Origin: JAHJUB01 sp041653615 [NCBI: Candidatus Ratteibacteria bacterium]
GTDB taxonomy: Bacteria; Ratteibacteria; UBA8468; MWAK01
NCBI GenBank assembly: GCA_041653615.1
Contig: JBAZEZ010000006.1
Coordinates: 1-64,000, forward strand
Length of the DNA stretch: 64,000 bases
Direction of reading: 5' to 3'
The notes under the pieces were generated by a model, which was not told the DNA's origin, ran no database searches, and saw only the letters and a program-made list of their open reading frames with translations. A program made the position numbers and the translations under genes. Position 1 is the first letter of the stretch. Each line of letters opens with the position of its first letter. Shown here piece by piece: positions 49,763 through 57,390 of this stretch.

Positions 49763-51211
49763 ATGAAAAACGACACTATCTGTGCCATATCCACTCCGCT
49801 GGGCCGTGGCGGCATTGGAATTGTCCGGCTCTCCGGACCGGCAACCTACCCTTTTTTGGAGCGTATCTTCCGCGATAAAAAAGGTAAGCCGGTAAAGTTA
49901 AGCCGACTCCCTTCTCATACGGTCAAGTACGGTTTTATCCGGGAAGGTACTCAAACCAGGGACGAGGTTCTTCTGACGGTAATGAAGGGTCCCAGAAGTT
50001 ACACCCGGGAGGATATGGCGGAAATCGGATGTCACGGCGGATTAGTTCCGCTCAAGGGAGTTTTGAGGGCGCTTATTTCGGTTGGATGCCGTTTGGCCGA
50101 ACCCGGTGAGTTTACCAGACGCGCTTTTCTTTCCGGCCGGATAGACCTGACGCAGGCCGAAGCGGTGTTGGCTGCCGTTAACAGCCGGACCGAAACCGGT
50201 TTCTCCGCCGCGTTGAACCAGTTGCAGGGCCGGCTTTCTCGGGCGCTTGCGGAATTGGAAGAGAATGTTTTAAGCTTTTTGGCAGAAATAGAAGCCGAGA
50301 TTGAATTTCCGGAAGACGGATTGCCGAAGAGCAGCGGAAGTTCTTACCGGAAAAGAATATCCGGAATTTGCCGGAAGGCAGAGGAGTTTATCGCCGGCGC
50401 CGAAGAAGGTAAAATTTTGGAAGAAGGCTTGAAGGTGGCGATACTGGGTCGGCCGAACGTCGGGAAGAGCAGCCTACTGAATATTCTTTTGGCGGAAGAC
50501 CGGGCGATTGTAACCGACATTCCGGGTACCACCCGCGATGAAATATCGGAGATGGTCAACGTGTCCGGCTGGCCGTTGAAGATTATCGATACCGCCGGCA
50601 TCCGGCAACCGAAAGATAAGATTGAAGAAGCCGGCGTTTCCCGCAGCCGGACCTGGATGAAAGCCGCGGATTTGATTCTGCTTGTCCTGGACCGGAGCAA
50701 ACCGCTTCAACCCGAGGACAAAAAGTTACTGGCCGAGGTCAATCTGGAAAAGACGATTCTGGTAATCAACAAAACCGACCTGCCGAATAAACTTTTCCCC
50801 TCACCTTTATCCTCTCCCCAGGGGGGAGAGGCAAGAATAAAAGAAAAATTACCCTCTACCCTCCGGGGAGAGGGAGGGGTGGGGTGGGAATTTACCCGCG
50901 TCGAAATTTCCGCCCTCAAAGGTCATGGCATAAAAAAACTGGAGAAAACAATTGCTGGTTTTATCAGCGAAGGAAAGGTGTTCAGCGGAGGAGGGAACCC
51001 GGTTTTTCTGGCCCTGGAACAGGAGACCGCCTTGAAGAATGCGTTTGCGGATTTACAGAAAACAGCCGTAGCCCTGAAGGAACGCCTGCCGCTGGAATTT
51101 GTGGCCGCGGATTTGAAACGGGCCGTCGGATACCTCGGCCGTCTTTCCGGACGTCAGATAAGCGAAGAAGTTCTGGACCAAATCTTCTCCCGCTTCTGCC
51201 TCGGAAAATAG
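49763..51211 (+). CDS. mnmE: tRNA modification GTPase MnmE, with inserted repeat peptide
   Basis: With MnmG it modifies wobble uridines. The 482-aa product has the N-terminal THF-binding domain (ICAISTPLGRGGIGIVRLSG), the G domain with GRPNVGKSS near 229, GTTRDEI near 253, DTAGI near 275 and NKTD near 336, and the C-terminal CLGK with its essential Cys. Between NKTD and the G5 motif SALKG is an extra ~33-residue loop (SPLSSPQGGEARIKEK...) encoded by palindromic repeats; relatives lack this. All GTPase motifs remain intact. Confidence 0.95.
   Translation: MKNDTICAISTPLGRGGIGIVRLSGPATYPFLERIFRDKKGKPVKLSRLPSHTVKYGFIREGTQTRDEVLLTVMKGPRSYTREDMAEIGCHGGLVPLKGVLRALISVGCRLAEPGEFTRRAFLSGRIDLTQAEAVLAAVNSRTETGFSAALNQLQGRLSRALAELEENVLSFLAEIEAEIEFPEDGLPKSSGSSYRKRISGICRKAEEFIAGAEEGKILEEGLKVAILGRPNVGKSSLLNILLAEDRAIVTDIPGTTRDEISEMVNVSGWPLKIIDTAGIRQPKDKIEEAGVSRSRTWMKAADLILLVLDRSKPLQPEDKKLLAEVNLEKTILVINKTDLPNKLFPSPLSSPQGGEARIKEKLPSTLRGEGGVGWEFTRVEISALKGHGIKKLEKTIAGFISEGKVFSGGGNPVFLALEQETALKNAFADLQKTAVALKERLPLEFVAADLKRAVGYLGRLSGRQISEEVLDQIFSRFCLGK
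50797..50884. repeat. Two palindromic repeats inserted in frame in mnmE
   Basis: The first unit (50797-50831) pairs CCTCTCCCC with GGGGAGAGG and begins CCCCTCACCTTTATCCTCTC, identical over 23 bases to the unit in the gene at 62755-63687. The second (50851-50884) pairs CCCTCTACCCTCC with GGGGAGAGGGAGGGG. Both are read through without a stop or frameshift. Confidence 0.85.
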
Positions 51212-51239
51212 GAGCCACTCAGTTTTTCTTTTTTGACTC

Positions 51240-51420
51240 AAGCGAGGACTTTTGGTTTGGGGAAATTCGCGGAGTGACGGAAACAAAACAAGCAGCACGA
51301 AGTAACGAGTAGCCGTGGCTCGCCTTGAATTATAGGCGAGAACACTGAGAGTCTCGCTTTTGAGTTGCGTAGTTTTGTCCGTTACGTAGAGTGTTCCGCA
51401 AACCAAAAGCCCGAGCGCTT
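51240..51420. other. Structured repeat element, copy 2
   Basis: 181 bp, from AAGCGAGG to GAGCGCTT. The outer stem is CTTTTGGTTTG (51249-51259) with CAAACCAAAAG (51399-51409), unlike copy 1 in sequence but fully complementary. Inner stems GCGGA/TCCGC, CGGA..CAAAAC/GTTTTG..CCG and CTCGCCT (51319-51325)/AGGCGAG (51334-51340) are kept. It lies between the converging mnmE and carB genes and ends inside the carB stop codon. Confidence 0.8.
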
Positions 51421-53071
51421 AACTCTCACCTTCCGTCTCGTAGGTGGAATAATAATAAGGAGTATACGCCTCAAACTCCGCCCCACAGGTATCTACCTGT
51501 TTAAACGTCGGCAGAATATTCTTTTTTTGGCGCAGGTTACGGATAAAATTTTCGCTTTTGTTCAAAAGACGGGCTAATTGGATATCAGAAAAACCATATT
51601 GCTTGGCTTTGCGCAATAAATCATCAGGTACATTCCTTTTTTTACAGTAGCGGGCAATCTCTTTTTCCAGGACAATAATTTGTTGAATGTTGAATAAAAA
51701 CCATTTATCTATTTTGGACAGATTGTAAATTTCATTTACACTCATGCCGTTTTGCAGGGCGTATTTTATAAAAAAGATTCTATCCGGGGTGGGAATTCGC
51801 AAACCTTCCTGAATGTTTTCCGCGTCCAGGTGTTTAAACTTTTTAGCTAAGCCGGCGACACCTATCTCTAAAGACCGGAGCGCTTTTTGAAGGGCTTCCT
51901 TAAAGGTGCGTCCGATTCCCATAACTTCGCCCACCGACTTCATCGATATGGTTAATACGGAATTTGCCGCCGGAAATTTTTCAAAGGTGAACCGGGGAAT
52001 TTTAACCACGCAATAATCGATGGTCGGCTCAAAATAGGCCGGTGTTTTTTTGGTGATATCGTTCGGTATTTCATCTAACGTATATCCGACGGCAAGTTTC
52101 GCCGCTATTTTGGCGACCGGGAATCCGGTCACTTTGGAAGCCAGCGCCGAACTTCGGGATACGCGCGGGTTCATTTCAATAACCACCATCTGTCCGGTGT
52201 CGGGGTTGACCGCGAACTGGATGTTGGAACCGCCCGTTTCCACCCCGATTTCCCTGATTATTTTTATGGCCGCGTTTCGCATCGCCTGGTATTCTTTATC
52301 GGTCAGGGTTTGAGCGGGTGCGACGGTGATGCTGTCTCCCGTGTGAATACCCATGGGGTCAAAATTTTCAATTGAACAGATTATAATCACGTTGTCTTTG
52401 AGGTCGCGCATGACTTCCAGCTCAAATTCTTTCCAACCAAGCACGGATTCTTCAACCAATATTTCATGAATCGGGCTGCTCTTCAGGCCCTGGGCGGCAA
52501 TTCCTTCAAATTCGGCAATATTATATGCCGTTCCGCCGCCGGTCCCGCCTAAGGTGAAACTGGGCCGGATAATTACCGGAAAACCGATTGTTTCCGCTAT
52601 CGTACCCGCCTCTTTTAAGTCGTGGGCCCGTCCGCTTTGCGGTATATTCAGCCCAATCTTTTTTATCGCTTCTTTGAACAAATCCCGGTCCTCGGCTTTT
52701 TTGATTGCTTCGTATTTTGCTCCGACCATCTCCACGTTATTTTTATCCAGGATGCCTTGCTCGTGTAATTCTACCGCTAAGTTGAGTGCCGTCTGCCCGC
52801 CTAGGGTGGGCAGTAAGGCATCGGGTTTTTCTTTTTCGATAATTTTCCGCACAATATCCGCGGTAATCGGTTCAATGTATGTCGCGTCGGCCGTTTCCGG
52901 GTCGGTCATGATTGTGGCCGGATTGCTGTTTATTAAAACAACCTTGAACCCTTCCGCCCGCAGGGTTTTACAGGCCTGGGTTCCCGAATAGTCAAATTCG
53001 CAGGCCTGGCCGATTATAATCGGACCGGAGCCGATAATCAGTATTTTCTTAATATCCGTTCGCTTAGGCAT
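51419..53071 (-). CDS. carB: Carbamoyl-phosphate synthase large subunit, N-terminal half only
   Basis: The 550-aa product covers only the carboxyphosphate half of Car[23 protein letters not shown] at the start, the ATP-grasp domain ([30 protein letters not shown]) and the oligomerisation domain, ending [14 protein letters not shown] exactly where the linker to the second half begins. Full CarB is about 1070 aa. Natural split CarB proteins of this length occur in Aquifex and some archaea, so it may be functional with a second half elsewhere. It follows carA by 149 bp, a gap with a dispersed repeat. Confidence 0.93.
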   Translation of the reverse strand: MPKRTDIKKILIIGSGPIIIGQACEFDYSGTQACKTLRAEGFKVVLINSNPATIMTDPETADATYIEPITADIVRKIIEKEKPDALLPTLGGQTALNLAVELHEQGILDKNNVEMVGAKYEAIKKAEDRDLFKEAIKKIGLNIPQSGRAHDLKEAGTIAETIGFPVIIRPSFTLGGTGGGTAYNIAEFEGIAAQGLKSSPIHEILVEESVLGWKEFELEVMRDLKDNVIIICSIENFDPMGIHTGDSITVAPAQTLTDKEYQAMRNAAIKIIREIGVETGGSNIQFAVNPDTGQMVVIEMNPRVSRSSALASKVTGFPVAKIAAKLAVGYTLDEIPNDITKKTPAYFEPTIDYCVVKIPRFTFEKFPAANSVLTISMKSVGEVMGIGRTFKEALQKALRSLEIGVAGLAKKFKHLDAENIQEGLRIPTPDRIFFIKYALQNGMSVNEIYNLSKIDKWFLFNIQQIIVLEKEIARYCKKRNVPDDLLRKAKQYGFSDIQLARLLNKSENFIRNLRQKKNILPTFKQVDTCGAEFEAYTPYYYSTYETEGES

Positions 53072-53100
53072 TATTATCTCAATTGCTTAAAATTTTTTTT

Positions 53101-53213
53101 GGACGCAGATGTACGCCGCAACTACAGGATAAGGATTAAAGATAATTTAGAGTATTTCTAAAAATTTTTTAAGTTATTCTTTAATCCGCGGTAATCTGCG
53201 AAAATCAGCGTCC
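53101..53213 (+). repeat. GGACGCAGAT-family repeat, copy 5
   Basis: Begins GGACGCAGATGTACGCCGCA and ends CTGCGAAAATCAGCGTCC; the centre shares ACAGGATAA and TTTAGAGTATTTC with copy 3. It occupies the carA-carB gap. Confidence 0.78.
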
Positions 53214-53220
53214 AATTAAT

Positions 53221-54303
53221 TTACATCATTTTCACGAAGTTGCTAAAAAGATAATTGGTATCGTGCGGGCCGGGTGACGCTTCCGGATGGAATTGGACCG
53301 AGAATATAGGCAGTTTTCGGTGCCGCATACCCTCCAGGGTTTGGTCGTTCAGGTTAATGTGGGTAATCTCAACATCATCTTTGTTCAAAGAATTAATGTC
53401 GACGCAGAAACTGTGATTCTGCACGGTTATCGCCAACTTCCCGGTTTTCAAATCTTTTACCGGATGGTTTCCCCCGTGATGGCCGAATTTTAGCTTGTAG
53501 GTTTTTCCGCCGAGGGATAATCCCAGAATCTGATGTCCCAGGCAAATTCCGAAGATGGGAAGCCTGCCCAGCAACTGTTTGACTGTTTCGACGACATACG
53601 GAATCCCCTCCGGGTCTCCCGGACCGTTGGAAATCAGCAAACCGTCCGGTTTGAATTTTAATATTTCACCAGCGGTTGTCCCGGCCGGAACAACCTTTAC
53701 CCGGCATTCACGGGCGGCCAATTCGCGCAGGATATTATACTTGACTCCGCAGTCAAGAACGACTACCCTGTATTTCCCGTCTTTATTCCAATCATAATAT
53801 TTTTTGGAAGTAACTTTTTTGACCATGTCCTGGCCGGCCAAGCCCGAAGAATTTTTCGCTTTTTTTATTAAATTTGTCCGCTCGAAATTTTCGGTAGAGA
53901 TAATTGCTTTCATGGATCCGGCGATGCGGATGTGTTTGGTTAATGCCCTGGTATCGATTCCTTCCAGTCCGACAACACCGTGTTCTTCGAGAAAATCGCC
54001 CAGACCTTTTTCAGATCGCCAGTTACTCGCGATGCGGCTGTATTCCTTAACGATAAATCCCTCGGCTCGGGGTTTGAGGGATTCACAATCTTCTTTATTT
54101 ATTCCGTAATTTCCAATCAAGGGATAGGTCATGGTGACTATCTGGCCTTTATAGGAAGGGTCGGTGAGAATTTCCTGATAGCCCGTCATGCTGGTGTTGA
54201 AGACTACCTCGCCCGCCCTTTCCCCGGAAGCGCCAAACGCAATGCCTTCAAAAACGGTGCCGTCTTCCAGGGCGAGTATCCCCCTCGTTTTTTTTATTCC
54301 CAT
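53221..54303 (-). CDS. carA: Carbamoyl-phosphate synthase small subunit (glutaminase)
   Basis: The 360-aa protein hydrolyses glutamine and passes ammonia to CarB. The N-terminal domain has MTGYQEILTDPSYKGQIVTMT near 37-57; the class I amidotransferase triad is seen as FGICLGHQILGL near 245 and FHPEASPGPHDT near 340. It starts at ATG 54303, which overlaps the end of a 10-codon leader ORF. A terminator-like hairpin lies just upstream, suggesting regulated read-through. Confidence 0.95.
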   Translation of the reverse strand: MGIKKTRGILALEDGTVFEGIAFGASGERAGEVVFNTSMTGYQEILTDPSYKGQIVTMTYPLIGNYGINKEDCESLKPRAEGFIVKEYSRIASNWRSEKGLGDFLEEHGVVGLEGIDTRALTKHIRIAGSMKAIISTENFERTNLIKKAKNSSGLAGQDMVKKVTSKKYYDWNKDGKYRVVVLDCGVKYNILRELAARECRVKVVPAGTTAGEILKFKPDGLLISNGPGDPEGIPYVVETVKQLLGRLPIFGICLGHQILGLSLGGKTYKLKFGHHGGNHPVKDLKTGKLAITVQNHSFCVDINSLNKDDVEITHINLNDQTLEGMRHRKLPIFSVQFHPEASPGPHDTNYLFSNFVKMM

Positions 54304-54326
54304 ATGATGTGACCGGTATTCTTCAT
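54294..54326 (-). CDS. Ten-codon leader ORF overlapping the carA start
   Basis: ATG at 54326 opens MKNTGHIIWE and stops at TAA 54296-54294, inside the first codons of carA. GGAGG lies 7 nt before its ATG, in the 3' arm of the terminator hairpin. carA itself lacks its own Shine-Dalgarno, so carA translation may depend on reinitiation after this ORF. Confidence 0.45.
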   Translation of the reverse strand: MKNTGHIIWE

Positions 54327-54373
54327 AAAAAAACCTCCAAAAGCAACGTTGCTTTTGGAGGCGACGTTGCCTC
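54327..54373 (-). terminator. Attenuator-like hairpin pair in the carA leader
   Basis: On the minus strand, hairpin 1 is GAGGC-AACGTC-GCCTC (54373-54358). It is followed at once by hairpin 2, CCTCCAAAAGCAACG with CGTTGCTTTTGGAGG arms (54361-54334), and then seven T (54333-54327). The two share four bases, and GCAACG of hairpin 1 could also pair with CGTTGC of hairpin 2, so alternative folds exist. Confidence 0.6.
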
Positions 54374-54385
54374 TTTTTGTAAGGA

Positions 54386-54415
54386 ATTATATCATTTTAC
54401 GGCAAATAAAATCAA
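54386..54415 (-). promoter_or_regulatory. Promoter of carA
   Basis: On the minus strand: TTGATT (54415-54410), an 18-bp spacer, TATAAT (54391-54386). Transcription would begin near 54379, just ahead of the attenuator hairpins. Confidence 0.6.
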
Positions 54416-54434
54416 ATTTTTAGGTCGCGCGTGG

Positions 54435-54440
54435 TATAAT
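54435..54440 (+). promoter_or_regulatory. -10 box of purF (leaderless layout)
   Basis: A perfect TATAAT ends 9 nt before the purF ATG at 54450. The -35 region is weak (TCAAAT or ATCAAA around 54411-54417). No Shine-Dalgarno is present. Confidence 0.5.
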
Positions 54441-54449
54441 TTAACAAGT

Positions 54450-55835
54450 ATGGATGGAAGAGAAAAATGCGGGGTTTTTGGAATATACGGACATCCGGAA
54501 GCGGCCGACATGGCTTTTTTGGGTCTCTACGCGCTTCAGCACCGGGGCCAGGAAAGCGCCGGAATCGTGGCGTCTGACGGCAAAGAGCTGAAATTTCATC
54601 TGGGCATGGGCCGGGTATCCGAAGTTTTTTCCCCGGAAAAACTGAAAGGTTTGACCGGACACCTGGCAATCGGCCACACCCGTTATTCCACTACCGGCGG
54701 TTCCAACATTAAAAACGCCCAGCCCTTTCTGGCCGACTATTATGACGGCTTGATCGCGGTTGGGCATAACGGCAATTTTACCAACACTAAAACCTTGAGG
54801 CGCCGGTTGGAAGACCGGGGCGCGCTCTTTCACTCCACCACCGACAGCGAACTGGTTACCCACCTTATCAGCCACAGCAAAGCTAAGACCTTTCCGGAAA
54901 ATCTGATTGAGGCGTTGGCTCAGATTGAAGGCGCCTACTGCCTGGTTTTTATCACCAAAGACAAAATAATCGCGGCGCGCGACCCGCATGGTTTCCGGCC
55001 CCTCTGCCTGGGAAAGATCAACGGCGGATACGTGGTTGCTTCGGAAACTTCGGCCCTGGACATTTGCGAAGCCGAATACCTCCGGGAAGTGAAGCCGGGT
55101 GAAATTGTAATTATCAGTGAAAAGGGGCTGGAATCGCTTCAGCCGTTTCCAAACCGGAAACACGCCCTTTGCATTTTTGAATACATCTATTTTGCCCGGC
55201 CGGACAGCCGTATTTTCGACCACAGCGTTTATCTGACCCGCAAGCGGCTGGGTGAGAAATTGGCCCAGGAATCTCCGGCAGACGGTGATTTTGTCATGCC
55301 GGTTCCGGATTCCGGTAACTACGCGGCCCTGGGTTTCAGCCAGAAAACAGGCCTGCCGTTTGAAATGGGTTTTATCCGCAACCATTACGTCGGCCGGACC
55401 TTCATTCAGCCGGCGCAGAGAGTAAGAGACCTGGGCGTTAAGATTAAACTAAACCCGGTCCGGGAACTGATTGCCGGTAAAAAAGTAATTCTGGTGGAGG
55501 ATTCAATTGTGCGCGGTACAACCAGCCGCAGCCGGGTGCGGACCCTGCGGAACTTTGGTGCCGAAGAGATTCACATGCGGGTCAGCTGCCCTCCGCACCG
55601 GCACCCCTGTTTTTACGGAATTGACTTTCCCACGCCGGAAGAGCTGCTGGCCAACCGGTATAACCTGAAGGAGATGACCAAATATCTCAATCTGGACAGT
55701 CTCAGTTATTTAAGTTACGAAGGGATGCTGGCCGCGATGCCCCTGCCGGCAAAAGAGTTCTGCACCGCCTGTTTCAGCGGAAAATACCCGTTCGCGCCGG
55801 AAGAAGGGTTGTCAAAGGAAGTGCTGGAAAAATAA
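54450..55835 (+). CDS. purF: Amidophosphoribosyltransferase
   Basis: First committed step of purine synthesis. The 462-aa product begins MDGREKCGVFGIYG; Cys7 is the N-terminal nucleophile after removal of a 6-residue propeptide. The Ntn glutaminase part has YALQHRGQESAGI, ARDPHGFRPLCLG and SETSALD. The C-terminal PRTase part has the PRPP loop VILVEDSIVRGTTSR near 348. It is divergent from carA, pairing purine and pyrimidine entry genes. Confidence 0.96.
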   Translation: MDGREKCGVFGIYGHPEAADMAFLGLYALQHRGQESAGIVASDGKELKFHLGMGRVSEVFSPEKLKGLTGHLAIGHTRYSTTGGSNIKNAQPFLADYYDGLIAVGHNGNFTNTKTLRRRLEDRGALFHSTTDSELVTHLISHSKAKTFPENLIEALAQIEGAYCLVFITKDKIIAARDPHGFRPLCLGKINGGYVVASETSALDICEAEYLREVKPGEIVIISEKGLESLQPFPNRKHALCIFEYIYFARPDSRIFDHSVYLTRKRLGEKLAQESPADGDFVMPVPDSGNYAALGFSQKTGLPFEMGFIRNHYVGRTFIQPAQRVRDLGVKIKLNPVRELIAGKKVILVEDSIVRGTTSRSRVRTLRNFGAEEIHMRVSCPPHRHPCFYGIDFPTPEELLANRYNLKEMTKYLNLDSLSYLSYEGMLAAMPLPAKEFCTACFSGKYPFAPEEGLSKEVLEK

Positions 55836-55864
55836 GCCCCGTTTCTATCTTAGTAAATAATCGT

Positions 55865-55921
55865 TTGACTTGAATATTTTAATGAAGTATAATAGTAATA
55901 CTAAGTAATAAACAGAGGAGG
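55865..55921 (+). promoter_or_regulatory. Promoter, palindromic operator and ribosome-binding site of the RHH/PIN module
   Basis: TTGACT (55865-55870), a 17-bp spacer, TATAAT (55888-55893). Directly after it comes AGTAATACT (55894-55902), an inverted repeat fit for a ribbon-helix-helix autoregulator. AGAGGAGG at 55914-55921 precedes the ATG. Confidence 0.65.
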
Positions 55922-55925
55922 GAAT

Positions 55926-56162
55926 ATGGCGCGCACTACTCAAATTATCAGTATTTCCGTACCGCCGGAAATGACCTGCCAGATAGACCGGCTGGCTAAG
56001 ATTGAAAGCCGGACCAGGAGCGAGTTATTGCGGGAGGCTTTAAGGCGTTACCTGGAAGAGCAGGATTGGAAACGGTTATTTAACTATGGCAGGATGAAAG
56101 CCAATTCCGCCGGCATTGCCAGGGACCGGGTTGAAGAGATTGTTGATGAAAACCGGCGCTGA
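55926..56162 (+). CDS. Ribbon-helix-helix antitoxin
   Basis: The 78-aa product starts MARTTQIISISVPPEMTCQI, a short beta strand then helices with IESRTRSELLREALRRYLEE, the CopG/MetJ-type RHH fold that dimerises on DNA. The C-terminal tail would bind the PIN toxin. The start is set by AGAGGAGG. The next gene starts inside its 3' end. It probably represses its own promoter at AGTAATACT. Confidence 0.88.
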   Translation: MARTTQIISISVPPEMTCQIDRLAKIESRTRSELLREALRRYLEEQDWKRLFNYGRMKANSAGIARDRVEEIVDENRR

Positions 56163-56565
56163 AAAGACGAAGGTTGTTCTTGACACCAACGTTCTGGTTT
56201 CCGGTCTGAACTTTGAGGGCAACGAAAACCGGATTCTAACCTTATTTTACCGCCGCGTGGTAGAGGTATATTTTTCTTCCTTCATACTTCAGGAATTGGA
56301 AACGGTTCTGGAAAAGAAGTTCCGCTGGGAAAAAGGCCGCGTTAACTTTCTCTTGAAAAAAATCAACGACCTCGGCATTATCGTTAATCCGACGTGCAGC
56401 ATTTCTGTGATTAAAACAAAAAATGATGACAACCGGATTCTGGAATGCGCTGTTGAGGCAAGGGTAGATTACCTTATCACCGGAGATACAAAGCACTTGC
56501 AGCCGTTAAGGAAAATTGAGGGAATTCCCATCCTGACGCCCACCCAATTTCTGAATATTATCTAA
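56146..56565 (+). CDS. PIN-domain toxin (COG1569-like)
   Basis: The 139-aa product has the PIN acidic residues: Asp in VVLDTNVLVSGL near 11, Glu in FILQELETVLEK near 48, Asp in KNDDNRILECAVEA near 97 and YLITGDTKHL near 110. PIN toxins cut RNA. The ATG at 56146 overlaps the antitoxin gene by 17 bp. The pair is a VapBC-like type II module. Confidence 0.9.
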   Translation: MKTGAEKTKVVLDTNVLVSGLNFEGNENRILTLFYRRVVEVYFSSFILQELETVLEKKFRWEKGRVNFLLKKINDLGIIVNPTCSISVIKTKNDDNRILECAVEARVDYLITGDTKHLQPLRKIEGIPILTPTQFLNII

Positions 56566-56574
56566 AAACCACCT

Positions 56575-56650
56575 TGAGTTCCACGGGCTCCACCCGTGGG
56601 TATCTACAATTGTAAGGGCTTTATTCATCAAGCCCGCAATCGAAGAGGTA
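56575..56650. repeat. Two hairpin repeats before the NUDIX gene
   Basis: CCACGGGCTCCACCCGTGG and GGGCTTTATTCATCAAGCCC, separated by ATCTACAATTGTAA. They fill the gap after the PIN gene. Confidence 0.55.
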
Positions 56651-56660
56651 AAGGAGAAAA

Positions 56661-57137
56661 ATGGATATCAGAGAAGAAACGCCAATCAAATCGTTTAGTA
56701 TTACTGCGTATATCTGTCGGATAGAGAATGGCAGAGGTAAATATCTTCTTCTTAAGCGATGCACGTCCTACCTCGAAGGCACATGGCAGATGGTGTCTGG
56801 GAGGTTGGAAAAAGGCGAGAAAGCATGGGAAGCAGCGCTCAGGGAAATCCGAGAAGAAACCGGGTTGATTCCAGATAGACTGTATTCAACCGGAGAGGTC
56901 GAGGTTTTTTATGAAGTGAATCAGAATTGCATTAACATTGTGCCGGTATTCGTTGCTTTTATTGATTCGGACCAAGAAGTCAAAATTTCCGCAGAACATA
57001 GCGATTACAATTGGACAACAGTGGATGAAGCTAGCAAACGTCTGGGATTTGAACAACAGAAGCGAATGACGAAGAAGATTGAGGACATTTTCGTGTGTCA
57101 AAAGCCAAATGAATTTTTAAGAATCCAAGGTAGGTGA
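56661..57137 (+). CDS. NUDIX hydrolase
   Basis: The 158-aa product has a perfect Nudix box, G-X5-E-X7-REIREETGL, between about residues 48 and 70, and an N-terminal strand pair SITAYICRIE, KYLLLKRC. It cleaves a nucleoside diphosphate linked to another moiety; dihydroneopterin triphosphate or dATP are candidates, not established. Its A/T-rich codons contrast with the flanking genes, suggesting recent acquisition. AAGGAG precedes the ATG. Confidence 0.88.
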   Translation: MDIREETPIKSFSITAYICRIENGRGKYLLLKRCTSYLEGTWQMVSGRLEKGEKAWEAALREIREETGLIPDRLYSTGEVEVFYEVNQNCINIVPVFVAFIDSDQEVKISAEHSDYNWTTVDEASKRLGFEQQKRMTKKIEDIFVCQKPNEFLRIQGR

Positions 57138-57183
57138 TATATATTTTTTCAAGCGAGGTTTGTTTTTTATTATCTTTACTGAA

Positions 57184-57204
57184 GCGACCCTGAAAGGGTC
57201 GCGC
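57184..57204. repeat. GCGACCCT palindrome
   Basis: GCGACCCTGAAAGGGTCGC, followed by GCTAC, as at 731 and 63709. It lies just before structured element copy 3. Confidence 0.7.
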
Positions 57205-57209
57205 TACAT

Positions 57210-57390
57210 AAGCGAGGGTGTTGAGTGAGCAGAACTTAGCGTAGAGACGGAAACAAGACAAGCAGAATGAGGGTATGAGTAGCCGGGGCTCACCCGAGTT
57301 TTGGGTGAGAACACGGCGAGGCTCGTCTCCGAATTACGTAAATTTTGCCTTGCGCGCAGCATGTGTGGCAAAAGAGACAACCGAGCGCTT
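57210..57390. other. Structured repeat element, copy 3
   Basis: 181 bp, from AAGCGAGG to GAGCGCTT, the same ends as copy 2. The apical stem is CTCACCC (57289-57295) with GGGTGAG (57303-57309): relative to copies 1 and 2, two base pairs have changed on both sides. Stem GGGTATGAG (57271-57279) with CTCGTCTCC (57322-57330) is also rebuilt with different bases. It ends at the first base of the guaA stop codon. Confidence 0.78.

Noticed and set aside
54441-55385. 314-aa minus-strand open frame opposite purF
   Set aside because: Antisense shadow of purF with no family features or ribosome-binding site.
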